DNA of 64,000 bases from Chinchilla lanigera (taxonomy: Eukaryota > Chordata > Mammalia > Rodentia > Chinchillidae), in the NCBI RefSeq assembly GCF_000276665.1, contig NW_004955480.1, positions 9,823,236 to 9,887,235 on the forward strand. Direction: 5' to 3'. A program made the position numbers and the translations under genes. The notes under the pieces are model-generated. The model was not told the DNA's origin, searched no databases, and worked only from the letters and a program-made list of their open reading frames with translations. Positions within the stretch are counted from its first letter, which is position 1. Each line of letters begins with the position of its first letter. Of this stretch, positions 11,311 through 23,390 are shown piece by piece.

Positions 11311-12176
11311 CTAATTTAAAAACCAATATTCTTTCTGTGATATCACATTGCTTCTCAATCTTGTCCCTTTCAAATTTCTTTCACATTGTTTTAACAGGGC
11401 TTAAAAGTGGAGAGTCCTGTGTGGTGCAGTGGGATAGATTTTGTCACATGTGACAAAGAGAGGGAATTTGATATTAAGAATTATGACACCCATCCCAAAA
11501 TAATTAGGGCTTTGTAAAGATATTGCAGGCACAATATTCACACAAGAAAAGCTACAAAAAAGGTTAATTAAAAGCCAGATGTGTTCTAATCCCTTGCTAA
11601 AATACAGCCCAAACTCTTTCCAACCCATTGGCCTCATATCTTCTGTCAACTCTTGATTTCCTACTTCATTATTTTGGTTGTGCATATCTCTTTCCCTCCC
11701 TTTCCAACTCTTAATTGGCTTTAAATTATAAGTATCAGATTCCCAGATCAAATGAACTGAAGTCTATGGGAATTCCTCTGCTCACCCAGCTAGGATGTTG
11801 AGGCTCAGAGATGTCTTGGGATCTGCTTTTACCTCCATAGCTCAATCATACTTGGCAAATCCTTTAAAAGCTTCTCTTCACAAGGCTACCTCCATCTCTA
11901 AGCTGCAGCTTTCCAGTTTCACAATAACAATGGAAAAGCTATTGTACTCCTCAAATCCACGTATTAATTCCAGGAAAGACCTTAGCTGAGCCAGTCTGGC
12001 CATGTATACACAACTGCAGCAGGCCACACTGCCCAGATGCAAGGGACTTGGCACTTCAGGGCACAAGTCCTCTCTCTAGCAGAGGCTAAGGACCAAATAA
12101 TGACCATATCTCATCCACAAAGGTTCAGAGAGGTAGTCTCCAAAGGAACCAGAAGAAAAAAATGATTCCAAATTGT
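11311..12176. other. Unique sequence without a gene
   Basis: A 116-codon minus-strand frame (11401-11751) and shorter frames are present, without domains or partner exons. No named repeat. Confidence 0.45.
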
Positions 12177-12181
12177 AATGC

Positions 12182-12205
12182 TACACACACAAACACACAC
12201 ACACT
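12182..12205 (+). repeat. Short CA microsatellite
   Basis: An interrupted CA run abutting the LTR that follows. Confidence 0.8.
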
Positions 12206-12550
12206 GACCATTAATTGTGATATTTCAATTTGACTAGACTGAAAGTGGCCCAAGGGATTATTAAAGTACATTTCTTGGTGTGTCTGGCTGAGTCATGGAT
12301 GTGTGATCTTGGGTACTATGTCTGGCCTCTGGCCCCTTCCTCTCTGGAACTGTTTCCCAGTTCTCCTTTCCAGCCATCATGAACCTGCCATCTTTGCTCT
12401 GTCGTGCCTTTCTACCATGATGTTTCTGCCATGGAGCCAGCTGACCATGGACTAAGTCTTCTGAAACCATAAGCCACATTAAAGCTTTTCTTCTTCGAAT
12501 TGTGGGTGTTGGAAATTATGTTGTAACTGTGGGAACACTAACTGACACAT
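12206..12550 (+). mobile_element. MaLR/ERVL-type LTR, plus strand
   Basis: Has 'ttaattgtgatatttcaatt' near the start and a typical 3' set: 'gccatggagccagctgacc', 'tctgaaaccataagccac', an 'attaaagcttttcttc' polyadenylation stretch and an end 'aacactaactgacacat'. The start is unlike that of the LTR at 25469, so it is probably a different subfamily. Confidence 0.65.
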
Positions 12551-13140
12551 ACACAAATGTGACTGGCATTGTCTGCTACATTAATAAAGTAGGACAATAT
12601 TAAGATCTCTACAACTTGCCTAAGCATCCTAAAACTCTCATGCCTATTACCACTGGTGAGACATAGATATATTCTCTATTTCATACTATCTTGTCTACAT
12701 GATATTCTGGTGTCTGTCTGTCTCTGGCAGTCCTCCTGAGCTCTACAATTCTCCCTGAGCACACTCTCATCCCTTATGTTAGGTACTTATCATCCTTTAC
12801 TGTGTCTGCCTACCCTGTGGCCTACATCAGCCTATAGGATGTGGATTTGAGGGGATCCTGCTTATTCATATGGCATCTTCCTTGATGAAGGCACCCAACA
12901 AAATATTTGCTGTTGTCCCTGTTTCATTTTCTGGATTGAAATAAGCACAAAAGGTGAATCTACAGCTAAAACTAGTTGAGTTGATTCTTAATGATAAGCT
13001 ACAAAAATTGAGAATGGATTGCTATAAAAACCTATTAGTTTAGAGGTAGAAAGATGCCAGTGAGTGCTGTTTTAATATGTGTAGTGATGAGCAGGGAATG
13101 AGCTCTAAAGCAAGCCCAGTGATTATGCAGAGTACTCAAG
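12551..13140. other. Unique sequence, nothing recognised
   Basis: No repeat or coding signal identified. Confidence 0.4.
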
Positions 13141-13152
13141 AAAAAAGTGATG

Positions 13153-13387
13153 AACTAAGCATGGTGGTGCACCCCTGTAATTCCAGCACTCTGGGAGGCT
13201 GAGGCAGGATGGTCACAAGTTTAAGCCCAGCCTGAGCAATGAGGTAAATTAGTGAGACCCTGTCTCAAAATTAAAAATAAAATAAAATTACTGTTGATGT
13301 GGATCAGGGTAAAGGTCCTGGGTTCAATTCTCAGTGTCAAATAATAATAACAATAATAATAAACAGGAAAAGAAACTAAAGAAAAAG
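13153..13387 (+). mobile_element. B1-ID dimeric SINE with target duplication
   Basis: The best dimer in the window. Left half: 'gcatggtggtgcacccctgt', 'ccagcactctgggaggctga', 'gtgagaccctgtctc'. A-rich linker with AAAT repeats. Right half: ID-like 'tgttgatgtggatcagggta' then 'ctgggttcaattctcagtg', with an (AAT)n and A-rich tail. It is bracketed by aagtgatg at 13145-13152 and 13388-13395, which fits a target-site duplication. Unlike the ID SINEs here, its right half lacks a good A box. Confidence 0.88.
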
Positions 13388-13395
13388 AAGTGATG

Positions 13396-14379
13396 GTGAT
13401 TGTGAATGAAATTGTACAAAATAACTACCTAGCTGATGTCTATGTACCCAGAGAGAGCAGTATTTCATCTCAATTTATTCCAGTCCTTCAGATCTACCTT
13501 TATAAAATATGACCACAGTAATAGGAAAGTTTACATGAAGTGTTATACTTCTGTTATACTTGACCTGCTCAACTTAGTTTTTCAAAATGCCTGTTGGAAG
13601 TCCCTTTGACAGTGTCATTTCTTTCTTCATATAATCCCAGTAACTAGACAAAATCTCATAATGGGTCAAGGAAAATTGAATATTGTATTGTTCTCTCTTT
13701 GCTTTATTTCTTTGCTTTATTTGCCCTTATTTACAATAGTTACATACAAGTGCTTCTACATGCATTATCTCTATCTTTGCCATAGACATAATATTAAATA
13801 CTATTAATAAACAGAACTTACAGTTGCAGAACTGAGATTCGAGGGACAAAGAGCAGTTAGGGGCAGATGTACAGCTAAAAGCTAGTCTGGTATCGTCTAA
13901 CTTCATTGCTCTTTCCCTAAAACTGCTTTCTGAGTCCTGTTTCCTGAGTCCTCCCTTTATTAACCTAGCACAATGAGGCATTTTGATGGGCCACCAGATA
14001 GGCCAAGATTATTGAACATTTTAGTTCAATGTCCTGAGCTTTTAAAGCACTAAATGTCTTCATAGGTTACAAAGAGTCCATACTTCTATTTCCATCTTCC
14101 AAACATTTCTTTACCTGGGTGAAGAGGCTGAGTTCTTGTTTTCCTGGATCATGGGTTTATGTTATTAATGATGGACACTCAAAGGCATCTCCAAAACTAG
14201 CACTGAGAGGAGGTCAAGGAAATGACACTTTGGACACTGTGCCAGTGGGATGCTTATTACCATGCTGTTATTGCCCATGCAAAACCTTCAGTGACATCCT
14301 CCAATGTATGCAAATATGCACTGGGAAAAAATGGAAATGTATGTAAATGACACAGAGGTTACACTGGCCCATTAACATC
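13396..14379. other. Unique sequence without a gene
   Basis: Short frames only (75-84 codons). No named repeat. Confidence 0.4.
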
Positions 14380-14900
14380 ACAAATCCCCATTGGCGGCCT
14401 ACTTTTAATTTGTGAGCTTTCTATTAGGAGGACCACTTATGAAGTTAATCTGAACAAAATCACAGCATGTCAATTAAATGGCATGACAGTGAGACCACCA
14501 TCAACTGGTAACTTTTAGCAGATGTCTTAATTAGGCTTCTCAGTGGCAGGTTGACCAACGACACTCCGTGAAAGTCATTTTCAAGTTTGCGTCTGAAGCA
14601 AGTTAGTTCTTCAAACTTTTTCTCCTTTACTTCCTTCCATTTAAATCCTAGCTATTAGGGGGCTTTCCTTTGTGCATTTTTCTTCATGAGAGTTGGTTCT
14701 TTTTTTCTCTTTTCTTCTTACTGTAAGTAAATGTATACCATGGAGCATATTCCCAAGGGCTCTGCAAGCTTTAATTTATTTGAAATCTTTTATCTTATCT
14801 TAAGTATTCATTTGAAATTTGCATTCTCCTCCTCCAAACAACCATTCAAATTTTAATATATAAAACATTTCTAAGTCACATGCCACATAGGGAAATTGAA
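14380..14900. other. Repeat-free AT-rich stretch, possible conserved non-coding element
   Basis: About 520 bases without a recognisable repeat. It contains several homeodomain-like cores (for example 'gtcaattaaatggc' near 14469 and 'tcttaattaggc' near 14526) and a distinct pocket 'ccattggcggcctac' near 14388. Non-repeat texture of this kind is common in developmental enhancers, but without an alignment this is only a suggestion. Confidence 0.3.
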
Positions 14901-17216
14901 GCCCTGTTATTGGTTACTGCGTGTGTCTGTCTGTCCTTGCCTCAGGATACATGAAGAGTATCAGCAAAGGGTCTCACAAAATAGAACTTGAAAAGTACAA
15001 GTGCACTTCAGAGCAAAGTAAACCCAAATTCAAACCTAACTTTGATACTTACTGAGTATGACTTGGACCAATAAGACTGACCACCTAAAGGTTAAGGATT
15101 CTGTCCTCCCTGCTTCCTTCCAGCCATCACTCAGCTGAAGACTGGATATGTAGTCAGTGTCCAGGTTTTTGTGTCAGTTGGATTTTGAAAAATAAATGCT
15201 GCATGTTTAAATTTCTTTTCTTTCTAAAATGGAGATGGCAACTAGATCCCAATACCTTGATGAGGATTTCACAGAAATATTTCCCTTTGTTTAAAAAAAT
15301 AATTTCCCAGTGAGTATGTTATGATGAGAAATGCCTAAGAAAATTTAGGTACTGTCAAATAAAAGATTAATGGTTTCTCTGGGAGAGATGGAATTACGTA
15401 TCATGCACACAATCGAATTTGAAATGTAAGGTTAAAGTATCTCCTATTGTCATAGGCCATAAGTCAGCAAATACTTACCAAAAAGGATCAGAAGTAAATA
15501 TTTTCATTTTGCTGGGCCACACTACCATTGCTGTGGCTACCCAACTTTCCCGTGGACCCCAAAACAGACAAGGTTAAAGGAACAGGTGTACATTACAGTA
15601 CTTCAAAAAAACTTGAATTACAAAACTAAGCAGGTTGGATTTGACCCCAGGCCCTTCTAAATACAAATCATGTACAATCCAATGTTATTGCCTTGAAATT
15701 ACACTCACATATTTAAATACTTGTTTCTAAATTTTAAGATTAGAATAGCAGATGAAGTTAATTTAAGCTTTAAAAAATGTAAAGCACGAAGCACAATCCT
15801 GAGCAGATTGGATGAGCTCCAGATACTGATGGCAAAGCACACAATATTTTTTATATATAAAACATAATTTTGATCCTCCTCACTTAAATAAACTTGATCC
15901 TCATGCTTTTTGCCTTGACTTCAGCACTGCTGAGTGAGAGGGTGCAGGGCTGCTTCTGCTCAGACGTGAAGCTCAGTAGATCATAAGCTTTGCAGCGTGG
16001 ACCTTGTCTGACATCAGGATCGACAGTGAGGTCAGACGGAGGCTTGGCTCATCAGTGACCTTGCTGAGGTCACTAACTAATGGTCTCAAATATAAAAGAG
16101 TAAGAGAATTAGAATTAAAAATTGTCTCCTTGGTCCTGTAGAGAGCCAGGGTCGAAAATTCTGTGTCAAGAGATAAAACAATGGTTTTAATTTCCCTATA
16201 GTGAGATAGTGTCCAATAAAAACCACTCACAGCCATTTGGCAGGATAGAAAAAGGATAAAGATCCAAATTCCAATCCCAGGTTTGTCACTCAATTTGTGA
16301 CAAATGACAGAGCTCTTTAGTCCTTCTCAGCATTGAGTTCTTCGTGTTAAAGTAAATGACAGAGTTCATCCTCAAAGAGTGAAGCTGGTGGAGAGGCTTC
16401 CAGGAGCTGGACCTGTGAGCTGGCACAGGTTCCTAATATCATGATGTGGGCTGTGTGCTCCACAAAGGTCCCTTTCCCTCTTTCCCACCTCCATTCCGCA
16501 GCAGCACATAAAATAAGACCTTTCCGCTGCACTCCGCCAGACCATCCATTTCCCCTGCTAATAAATGAGAGTTTTATCGCTCTTTCTCGGATGTGGAATT
16601 ATACCACTGGTATCATGCCTACTGTATGGTAATCCCTTTGCTAATGCACCATTTTACCGTGAATTGTTACACAGGTTCTGCCCTTCCTACTTTGCCCCAA
16701 CCAGCTGCAAGGTCACAAGTCAGTTTTTTTCAAGGATTATTGCCCTGATTGCAGCAGTCTTTCGAAAGCACCCATCAATGGTCCTCATTGGTCATATGGT
16801 GCTGTTTTAAGTCATTCAGTTGCCCATTTACAGTTGCTCTTTTTGTGTGTCCAGTTGCAACCTTCAGTCTAAAGGTCTCAGTGTTTTATGTGTGCTATCT
16901 GTGTGTTCTTGTGTGTGTGCAAATACTTCTACATACACATACTCTTTTTCTAATTTTCTGAAACTTTCATTTAATATGTAAATTATTACTTGATTAAACA
17001 AATAAATTATTAGCAAATAAGACTTGAGAAGAATGCATCAGTAACAAATTTTTCAGGCATAGTGACATGCGTGATTTAGCAGTATCTCTCCACATCCTTT
17101 TGTTATTTTTAATTCAATTGCTTCTCATCTTATTCATGAAAGAAAATCAAGACAGACTTGTTTATAGCAAGTTTGACTTTCTGACTTTATTTGATGCATA
17201 CAATAGAAGTTCATTG
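14901..17216. other. Unique sequence without a gene
   Basis: Mostly unrecognised AT-rich DNA. A weak MIR-like core lies near 16270-16325 ('aatcccaggtttgtcactca'). An 81-codon frame at 16565-16810 encodes a hydrophobic, domainless peptide and is probably chance. Confidence 0.4.
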
Positions 17217-17217
17217 C

Positions 17218-17392
17218 CTAGTTAGGTATGATGGTGCATGCCTATAATTGCAGCATTCTGGGAGGCTGAGGCAGGAAGATTACAAATTCAACCCAAGCCT
17301 GGAAAACTTAGCAGTTTAGTGAGACAAAGGAGGTGGTGATATAACAGAAAGTTTTATGTTCCAGTACTACACATGCACATATGTGTGCACGT
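17218..17392 (+). mobile_element. Diverged B1-ID SINE, plus strand
   Basis: B1-like left half: 'ggtatgatggtgcatgccta', 'cattctgggaggctgaggca'. The right half is degraded ('ttatgttccagtactacac') and runs into a CA/CG microsatellite (17380-17411), apparently grown from the tail. Confidence 0.75.
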
Positions 17393-17454
17393 GTGCACAC
17401 ACACACACACATGCAGTTGAATGTCTGAGGATCTCACATTTAAGACCAATAGCA

Positions 17455-17757
17455 TACATAAGCATTTGATGATTTCATTGTTTGCCTCCTCCCAAACTCA
17501 TGAATGGATGGATTAATATCATTATTCCAAGAGTGGACTCGTTATCAGGAAACTGTAATAAAAGCCAGGTCTGCCCCTCTCAGCCTCTCTCTGGTATGAT
17601 TTATCTTGCCAGGAAATCCTTGTGCCTGGTCCTCCCCAGATGGAGATTTTTGATCTTGACATCTCAACCTCCAAAACTGTAAGAAATTAATCCCTTTTTC
17701 TTGTAAATTACTCAGTTAATGGTGTTTTGTTTTAGCAACAGAAAATAGATTGAGACA
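17455..17757 (+). mobile_element. MaLR (MST-like) LTR, plus strand, 5'-truncated
   Basis: 'gatttcattgtttgcctcct', 'gaaatccttgtgcctggtc', 'ctccaaaactgtaagaaatt', 'cttgtaaattactcagttaa' and an end 'cagaaaatagattgagaca' match the 3' half of MST/THE-class MaLR LTRs, including the polyadenylation region. Confidence 0.8.
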
Positions 17758-17989
17758 AAGCACAAGTTTGAACATACTGGCCTAACTATCAGATGTACAT
17801 ATGATAAGGAACCCCTGAATGTTCACGTTAGTTGATTGAACACTCAGACTTCAGTATTTGGAGACTCACATAGTGCTTAGAAATATCTGGGGCATGGGCC
17901 AAGAGACCATCGAATTCTTGGAAATAATGATGATGCCAATCACAAGTGAAAAAGCCTGGCTATGAGCCTCCGAGGCTCTCTCCGATATC

Positions 17990-18480
17990 TTCACTGTGGG
18001 CAGAACAATCATTATAAATTTGTTCTTTCCTGACTAACACACTTCAATGACTCCCTATAATTGGAAGCAAGACATTCAATCTCCTTAGAATGATTTATTA
18101 AATTTCACTATCCATGCCTAAATTTCTAAACTGACTTCCTGAGATTCACTTATAGGAAAGGTTGCCCAACTTAGCAAAACAAAAGGAAGAAGAAGGGACG
18201 CCCAGTTAATAATGTTTTGTATATCTACGTCCCATGCAGTAGTTGTGTCTATTATACTAAAAATTGTTCTCTATCTAAAATTCAAATTTCATTCAGTATA
18301 CTTAGAATTTGGTACTCCTAATTACATCAGTATTGTAACAGTACCCAAGCGAAATACTTGCAGTTTCTTGAACGTACTCTTCTACCTTGTTCATTTATAA
18401 GTTTTTCAAGAACAAGGCCCAGTCTCAAACGCTTTCCATATTGTTAATATAAATACTACATAAGTACTTGTTGAAGGAAG
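17990..18480 (+). mobile_element. L2 fragment, plus strand
   Basis: 'cacttcaatgactccctata', 'gcaagacattcaatctcctt' and, at the 3' end, 'aacaaggcccagtctcaaac' then 'aagtacttgttgaaggaag' follow the order of the L2 3' region. Confidence 0.6.
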
Positions 18481-19429
18481 AAAGAGAAAGAAGACAGGAG
18501 GGAGGAGGGTTGGAGAAAGGAAAAGAGAAGAGGTGAGGTGGAGGTGAAGAAAAATGCCTTTAAATGTGACAGACACCTAAAGTAAAAGTCTTACTTCCTC
18601 ATTTTTGGAAACCTTTTTCAAACTCCTTTTTATGGAGTTAAGAACTTCTTCCTTGCTTCTACAGAATCACAGAAATGCACCTGTAAAGCAGTAGTAGATA
18701 GTTCTGCTATCATCTGGTCGCCTTGGTTTCCTACTAGACTGAGCTCATCATTTACCATGGGTCATAGAACTTTGGAGGCATTCACCAAATGTTTAGTTAA
18801 ATAACAATCACGCTAAAGAACTAATAAAATCTGTGAGTGCTTTCATATCAGGCTCCGTTTTAAAGAATTAAGAACAACTGAGAGGCTTTCTTTCAAAAGC
18901 TCCTTCAAGCTCATAATGAGGTATGCTCATGTCTCTCGGTCCAATCTCATTGGAAATCATGTGCTCTCAGAGAGCTGTGTCATGTAGCCTGTGAAGACTG
19001 GAGCTACCTTGAGAGCTTATCTGTAGGAGGATCCATTCAAGGTAACCAAGGTAACCAGACAGAACTTTCGTTGATGTGTCTGTGTCAGTAGCATCCAGGG
19101 ATTCTTCATGGAAAGTGGCCATAATAACATGGGGACTGCTGTACGAAAATACAATTTGATTTTTCCCTGAAAACTTCCTCCATACGCAAATGCCTCTCCT
19201 TGAGGACTTTTCTCCCCTTGGACACTTTACCAAATAAAGTCTGTGGTCCATCTGGTGTCCCAAATCCATGTCCTTTGCCCTGGGCAGCCTAAAACTCAGG
19301 GGTCAGGAAACTCATGTATACATTTCTGGTAAAGTTGAAACCGTACACTTCTAAACACATACATATCAGAGTGATCCTGTTAAGTGTGAATCTGAAAAAG
19401 CAATGGAATTCTTTGTCTCAATGTCCTTC
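18481..19429. other. Unique sequence, one purine-rich tract
   Basis: A GGA/GAA-rich tract at about 18480-18550 follows the L2 end. A 100-codon minus frame at 18967-19269 has no domain. Possible decayed L2 near 18600-18800. Confidence 0.4.
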
Positions 19430-19830
19430 TTTGGTCCCCATCTCACCTGGAATAAAAACCAAAGTCCTTGAAATGAATAATAAGGATATATAGGGCTGCA
19501 GCCTGCTACCTCTCCTAAGCACTGTCTCATGTTGTTTCAGATTTGGGAGCCTCTGGCTATCCTGGAAATTTCCAGGCACACTTCACTCTCAGGAATCTTA
19601 AACTGCCTACTCTCCATGTTGGGAACATTCGTCCATAAGAAATCCCTGCAGTTGTTTCCTTTGACTCTGCTATTCTCCCTTATCATGCTGTCTTCACAGT
19701 GAGGCCCTGTCTACAGTTCTCTTTCTTTATTCCTCTCCATAACAGTTATCACATTCTACAGTATTGTGTCATGCTATAACTTACTTTGTTCAACATATCG
19801 CCTTTGACTCCTGAAACTGAGCCTGTGGTC
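19430..19830 (+). mobile_element. L2 fragment, plus strand
   Basis: 'aaaccaaagtccttgaaatg', 'cagcctgctacctctcctaa', 'cttcacagtgaggccctgtc' and 'acagttatcacattctacag' fall in the same order as in the L2 3' region. Confidence 0.65.
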
Positions 19831-20089
19831 ACTGTCCTGGAAGCCCAGTCTACAGTCTGCTAGGCTCCTGTCTTATACAGTCAGATCTCCTGATGGGTTC
19901 CTGACACCCAGGGACTGATGTGAGAAGTAAGGAAATGCAATGTGAAACTCCGCTGCAAACTTTAAAGTACTGCTTTAAATATGAGGGACAGTAATCTTTA
20001 ATGTAAATTTTAAAACCTGCAGATAAAGACAAAGGGAGAATTTTCCATACATCAAGAGCCCATAACTAATCATTATGACACACACTTTA

Positions 20090-20240
20090 TAATTTGTTTC
20101 ATTCTCAGTAACCTCATCCATTCCGTAGTATTAGTTTCTACATTTTAAACATGCGAAAACTGAGGTTCAGATAATTTAGAGCCTGGGATCTCATAGCAAA
20201 CCTGCAAGAAGAGAGGATTCGAGTTCAAGTGGCTCTGACA
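20090..20240 (-). mobile_element. MIR SINE, minus strand
   Basis: Reversed MIR core: 'ttctacattttaaacatgcg', 'aaaactgaggttcagataat', then 'gagaggattcgagttcaag'. Confidence 0.75.
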
Positions 20241-20413
20241 TTGCAGATCATGGTCCCTGAACTTCCTGTTTTCCACCAGGATGTGTTTAACAGTCCAAAT
20301 ATTATCTCAAGCCAACTCTGTTGATCAAAAAGCCCATTGGATGAATGTTCTCCATCATGAAAGTGATTCTTCCCTATCTTATCTTTTAATGTGGATGATT
20401 CAGAAAACAATAT

Positions 20414-20785
20414 CCTATGAGGATGGAATCCCAAAATACTTTCCATGTTTCATTCAACTATCTACCCACAGAATTGTCTCACAATAGGTAACCATAAAAT
20501 TGTTGGTGAGGGGCTGGGGATTTAGCTCAGTGGCACAGCACCTGCCTGGCAAGGGCAAGGTCATGAGTTCAATTCCCGGTAATGGAAAAAAAAAATTGTT
20601 GGTGAATGTACCCTTTATATCTCAAATTTTAAATTTTTCTTCATCCTCCTATGAGGATGGAATCCCAAAATAGTTTCCATGTTTCATTCAACTATCTATC
20701 CACAGAATTGTTTCACAATAGATAACCATAAAATTGTTGGTGAATGTACTCTTTATATCTCAAATTTTAAATTTTCCTTCATAAT
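20414..20785 (+). repeat. 138-bp tandem duplication, copy 1 interrupted by an ID SINE
   Basis: Copy 1 starts at 20414 and copy 2 at 20648, both with 'cctatgaggatggaatccca'. The offset is 234 bases, of which 96 are the ID insertion plus one target-repeat copy, leaving a 138-base unit. Outside the SINE the two copies differ at only a few positions. Because copy 2 has an empty site, the duplication came first and the SINE second. Confidence 0.95.
20510..20592 (+). mobile_element. ID SINE with 13-bp perfect target duplication
   Basis: tRNA-Ala-like head 'ggggctggggatttagctca' with a pol III A-box match (tagctcagtgg), then 'cacctgcctggcaagg' and a B-box-like 'gagttcaattcc' in which the CG is changed to CA. 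The A tail is short. Flanking aaattgttggtga occurs at 20497-20509 and 20593-20605 without a mismatch. It is a retroposed copy, not a tRNA gene. Confidence 0.95.
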
Positions 20786-21704
20786 TAAGAATAGCATATC
20801 TCCATAATTTATGAAAAAAGGAAAAGCCCTACTTTCACCATCTAGATAACTACTGTCAGTTCTTCAAAGTATTTTCTTCTAGTCTAAATAATGTGCACGA
20901 TGTTGTGATATCATGGTATATTCAAATTAAACACTGTTCTTTTTAACACTGTCCTTTTACTTTTTACTACAACCGAGCAACTTTCTGTGCAAAATGTATA
21001 AATTAAAAATACAAATGAAAGATAAGATACCCAGCCTCATTTTTTAAAAACAGTGATAGTCAAATATATAACAAATGATAACAAGAAATAGCTACTTTTA
21101 TTTGCCCTTCACTTTTTCTGTGTATTTTAATGTGTTTAAATTAATGACATAATACTGCTTTTAAGCATAAAAAACTTAGACATGTTTATAGTTCCTAGAT
21201 GGAAGATAAAGCGAAAAGTAATTTAATGACAGATAATATCTGCCAGTGAGTGCTTTATTTCTTTCCAAAAACTCAGGCTCATCCTAGCTTTAGTATAAAT
21301 TTTTAAAATGCAGAAAATTATTATTCAAGGTCCATGCCATTGAAAATGGTCATATGTCCCTCTCTGCAGTGCTCCTTTTATAGAAAAGAAATGGATAATT
21401 CTTGTTGTTTATTAATTTTCTCGGTGCTGTTTTAAACATTTCAGCATTTTAGCAATCATTCCTAAGAGCCTGAGCAGAATACTAGGAATTATTGTTTGAA
21501 ATACTCATCAATAATGGATAGAGATTCCAGCTGAATTGATGGAATAAAGAATTCTGGGAACGCACACCCTGGACAGTCAGAATAAGAAAACCATCAGTGA
21601 GGGCTCAATCCTGGGCCAAATCGTGCCTGTGTGTACGTACGTACGTGACTCTGCCCCAGAGGGTCTCCTGAAGGTTGGGTACAGTGTGAGCAAAAAGAGT
21701 CTTG
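20786..21704. other. AT-rich unique sequence
   Basis: No gene. A (GTAC)n-type palindromic run at 21633-21646. Nothing else recognised. Confidence 0.4.
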
Positions 21705-21798
21705 GCTGGGCTGGGGATTTACCTCAGCGGCACAGCACCTGCCTGGCAAGCGCGAGGTCATGAGTTCGATTCCCGGTACTGGAAAAAAAAAAAAAAAG
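21705..21798 (+). mobile_element. ID SINE with 8-bp target duplication
   Basis: Intact body with A box variant 'tacctcagcgg' and B box 'gagttcgattcc', then 15 A bases (21783-21797). Flanked by gagtcttg at 21697-21704 and 21799-21806. The preserved CG dinucleotides (gcgcgag, ttcgatt) suggest a younger copy than the one at 20510. Confidence 0.95.
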
Positions 21799-21845
21799 GA
21801 GTCTTGAGGTCCGTAGCCTGGCCATTCCCAGTCTGAGTTCTCCCT

Positions 21846-21873
21846 CTGTAATCAGTTCTGTAACTGATTACAG
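21846..21873 (+). repeat. Perfect 12-bp inverted repeat (hairpin)
   Basis: Arms ctgtaatcagtt (21846-21857) and aactgattacag (21862-21873) are exact reverse complements around the 4-base loop ctgt. It lies 40 bases past the ID target duplication. Confidence 0.97.
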
Positions 21874-23275
21874 TCCTTCTTCTCCCCTGCGCTATCAACT
21901 GGCAGACGGGAAATAAACTGAAGCTCAGATTTGCAGAAAATGACTTTTTCATTAAAAAAAGATTACTTGGACATCACCAATATTGTTGGCGCACAATATT
22001 GTTTTTCCACTTAAAAAAATTCTTCAGATGTCATTCTATCGAAAGATACTTTGGCATTCAATGTTCCAAAAGGAAAGTTTTCTTGATTCTGTTTTGTTTA
22101 TGTTTTTGTTTTGATTTTTGTTTTTTCATAAGAAACCGGTTTGGGAATTTTGGGTTCGCTTCCATTTCCTGTTTGCTTCTATCCTTGTGGGATTTGTTTG
22201 CTTTTATCTTTAGATCAAGCTCTGCACTCAAGTAATTCTCCATCAAGAAAGGTATTCTCCAAAGAGTCTAGCAAAGCCTACTTGCAAATAGTGTACAAAG
22301 ATAAGACTATCCATAGCATTGTTATTTGCAGTAAAAATAACAATTAAATGCTTATTAATAGTGGGATAAGGAAAAAATGGAAACAAAGCTTTTGTAAATA
22401 AAGAGGGGAAGAGAGCTGGGACAGAGGGGAGGGGGATGGGAAAAAAAAGAAACCAGACATATCATGTACAGGTACAAACTCCCTATGACGAATGTGATCA
22501 TTGTGTATATCTGAAATGCACCAATATGAAAAGAAAGAAAAACTAATGGGATAAGCTGCAGCGCATCTGCAGAAAGGAAGTCTCTTCAGTGATTTCAAAT
22601 ACTGACTAGGACCCTGTGTCCTAACAAGAACCACCCACTGCATATTACTAAGTAAAAAAAAACGTACAAGATGGAACTACGTTTACTGTGATAATCTTTT
22701 GTCTAAAGCTCCAACAAACGTTTGTAGGTGCCGGTACATGCAGAGTGAAAAATCTTTAAGATATTCAACCAATCATTAACACCTTTACCTCTGGAGAACA
22801 CAGAGTAGCTTTTATTATTTACATTATACTCATGAGATATTTGAAAATGTTATAATTTCTATAATTAGATGCAAAAGTACATGCAATTGTGTCTCTGTGA
22901 TTTTTTTATTTGTTTTTGTTGTGCCTTGTTCCACTGATATTATTTATAAAAACCAAATCTACCTTATTCATATGGGTCTTTTTTTTAGGTGGCAACTTTT
23001 CATTAAACATGTCTTTTATTTCTCTTTATCCTACAGGTAGAATCAATTTATAGTGTTTAAAGCTCCTGTCTCAGCCATTTTTAGCAAACATATATCTCTC
23101 AACACTGTCATCTGTGCTCTATACTTTCCAGAAACTTCTAAAGTTAAAATTCTAAAATCTTTAACATGATTTCCCATGCACTCAAATGTATTCTTAATAC
23201 GTGCCTAATTCTGCTGTCGGACCCTTAGTTTCCTAAACATTCTTCCTGGTCTCACCCTGTTCCTCTTTGTTTGTT
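21874..23275. other. AT-rich unique sequence
   Basis: No named repeat. About 22370-22560 is purine-rich with a 'gaaatgcaccaatatgaaaa' end, possibly an unrecognised L1 3' UTR. Frames of up to 99 codons have no domain. Confidence 0.4.
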
Positions 23276-23390
23276 TGTTTTTTGTTTTTTTTTTTTTTTT
23301 TTTTTGGTTTTTTTCTGGTACTGGGAATCAAACTCACAACCTTGCGCTTGCCAGGCAGGTGCTGTGTCGCTGAGCTACATCCCCAGCCCC
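23276..23390 (-). mobile_element. ID SINE, minus strand
   Basis: Starts with a long T-rich stretch (reversed A tail), then 'ggtactgggaatcaaactca', 'cttgccaggcaggtgctgtg', 'gctgagctacatccccagcc', which is the ID body reversed. Its A box remains recognisable. No clear target duplication. Confidence 0.93.

Noticed and set aside
16565..16810. Small hydrophobic membrane protein
   Set aside because: 81 codons, no conserved motif, no promoter or exon context; hydrophobic runs are common in T-rich DNA.
20510..20592. tRNA-Ala gene
   Set aside because: tRNA-like boxes are present but the element has an A tail and target duplication, so it is an ID SINE.
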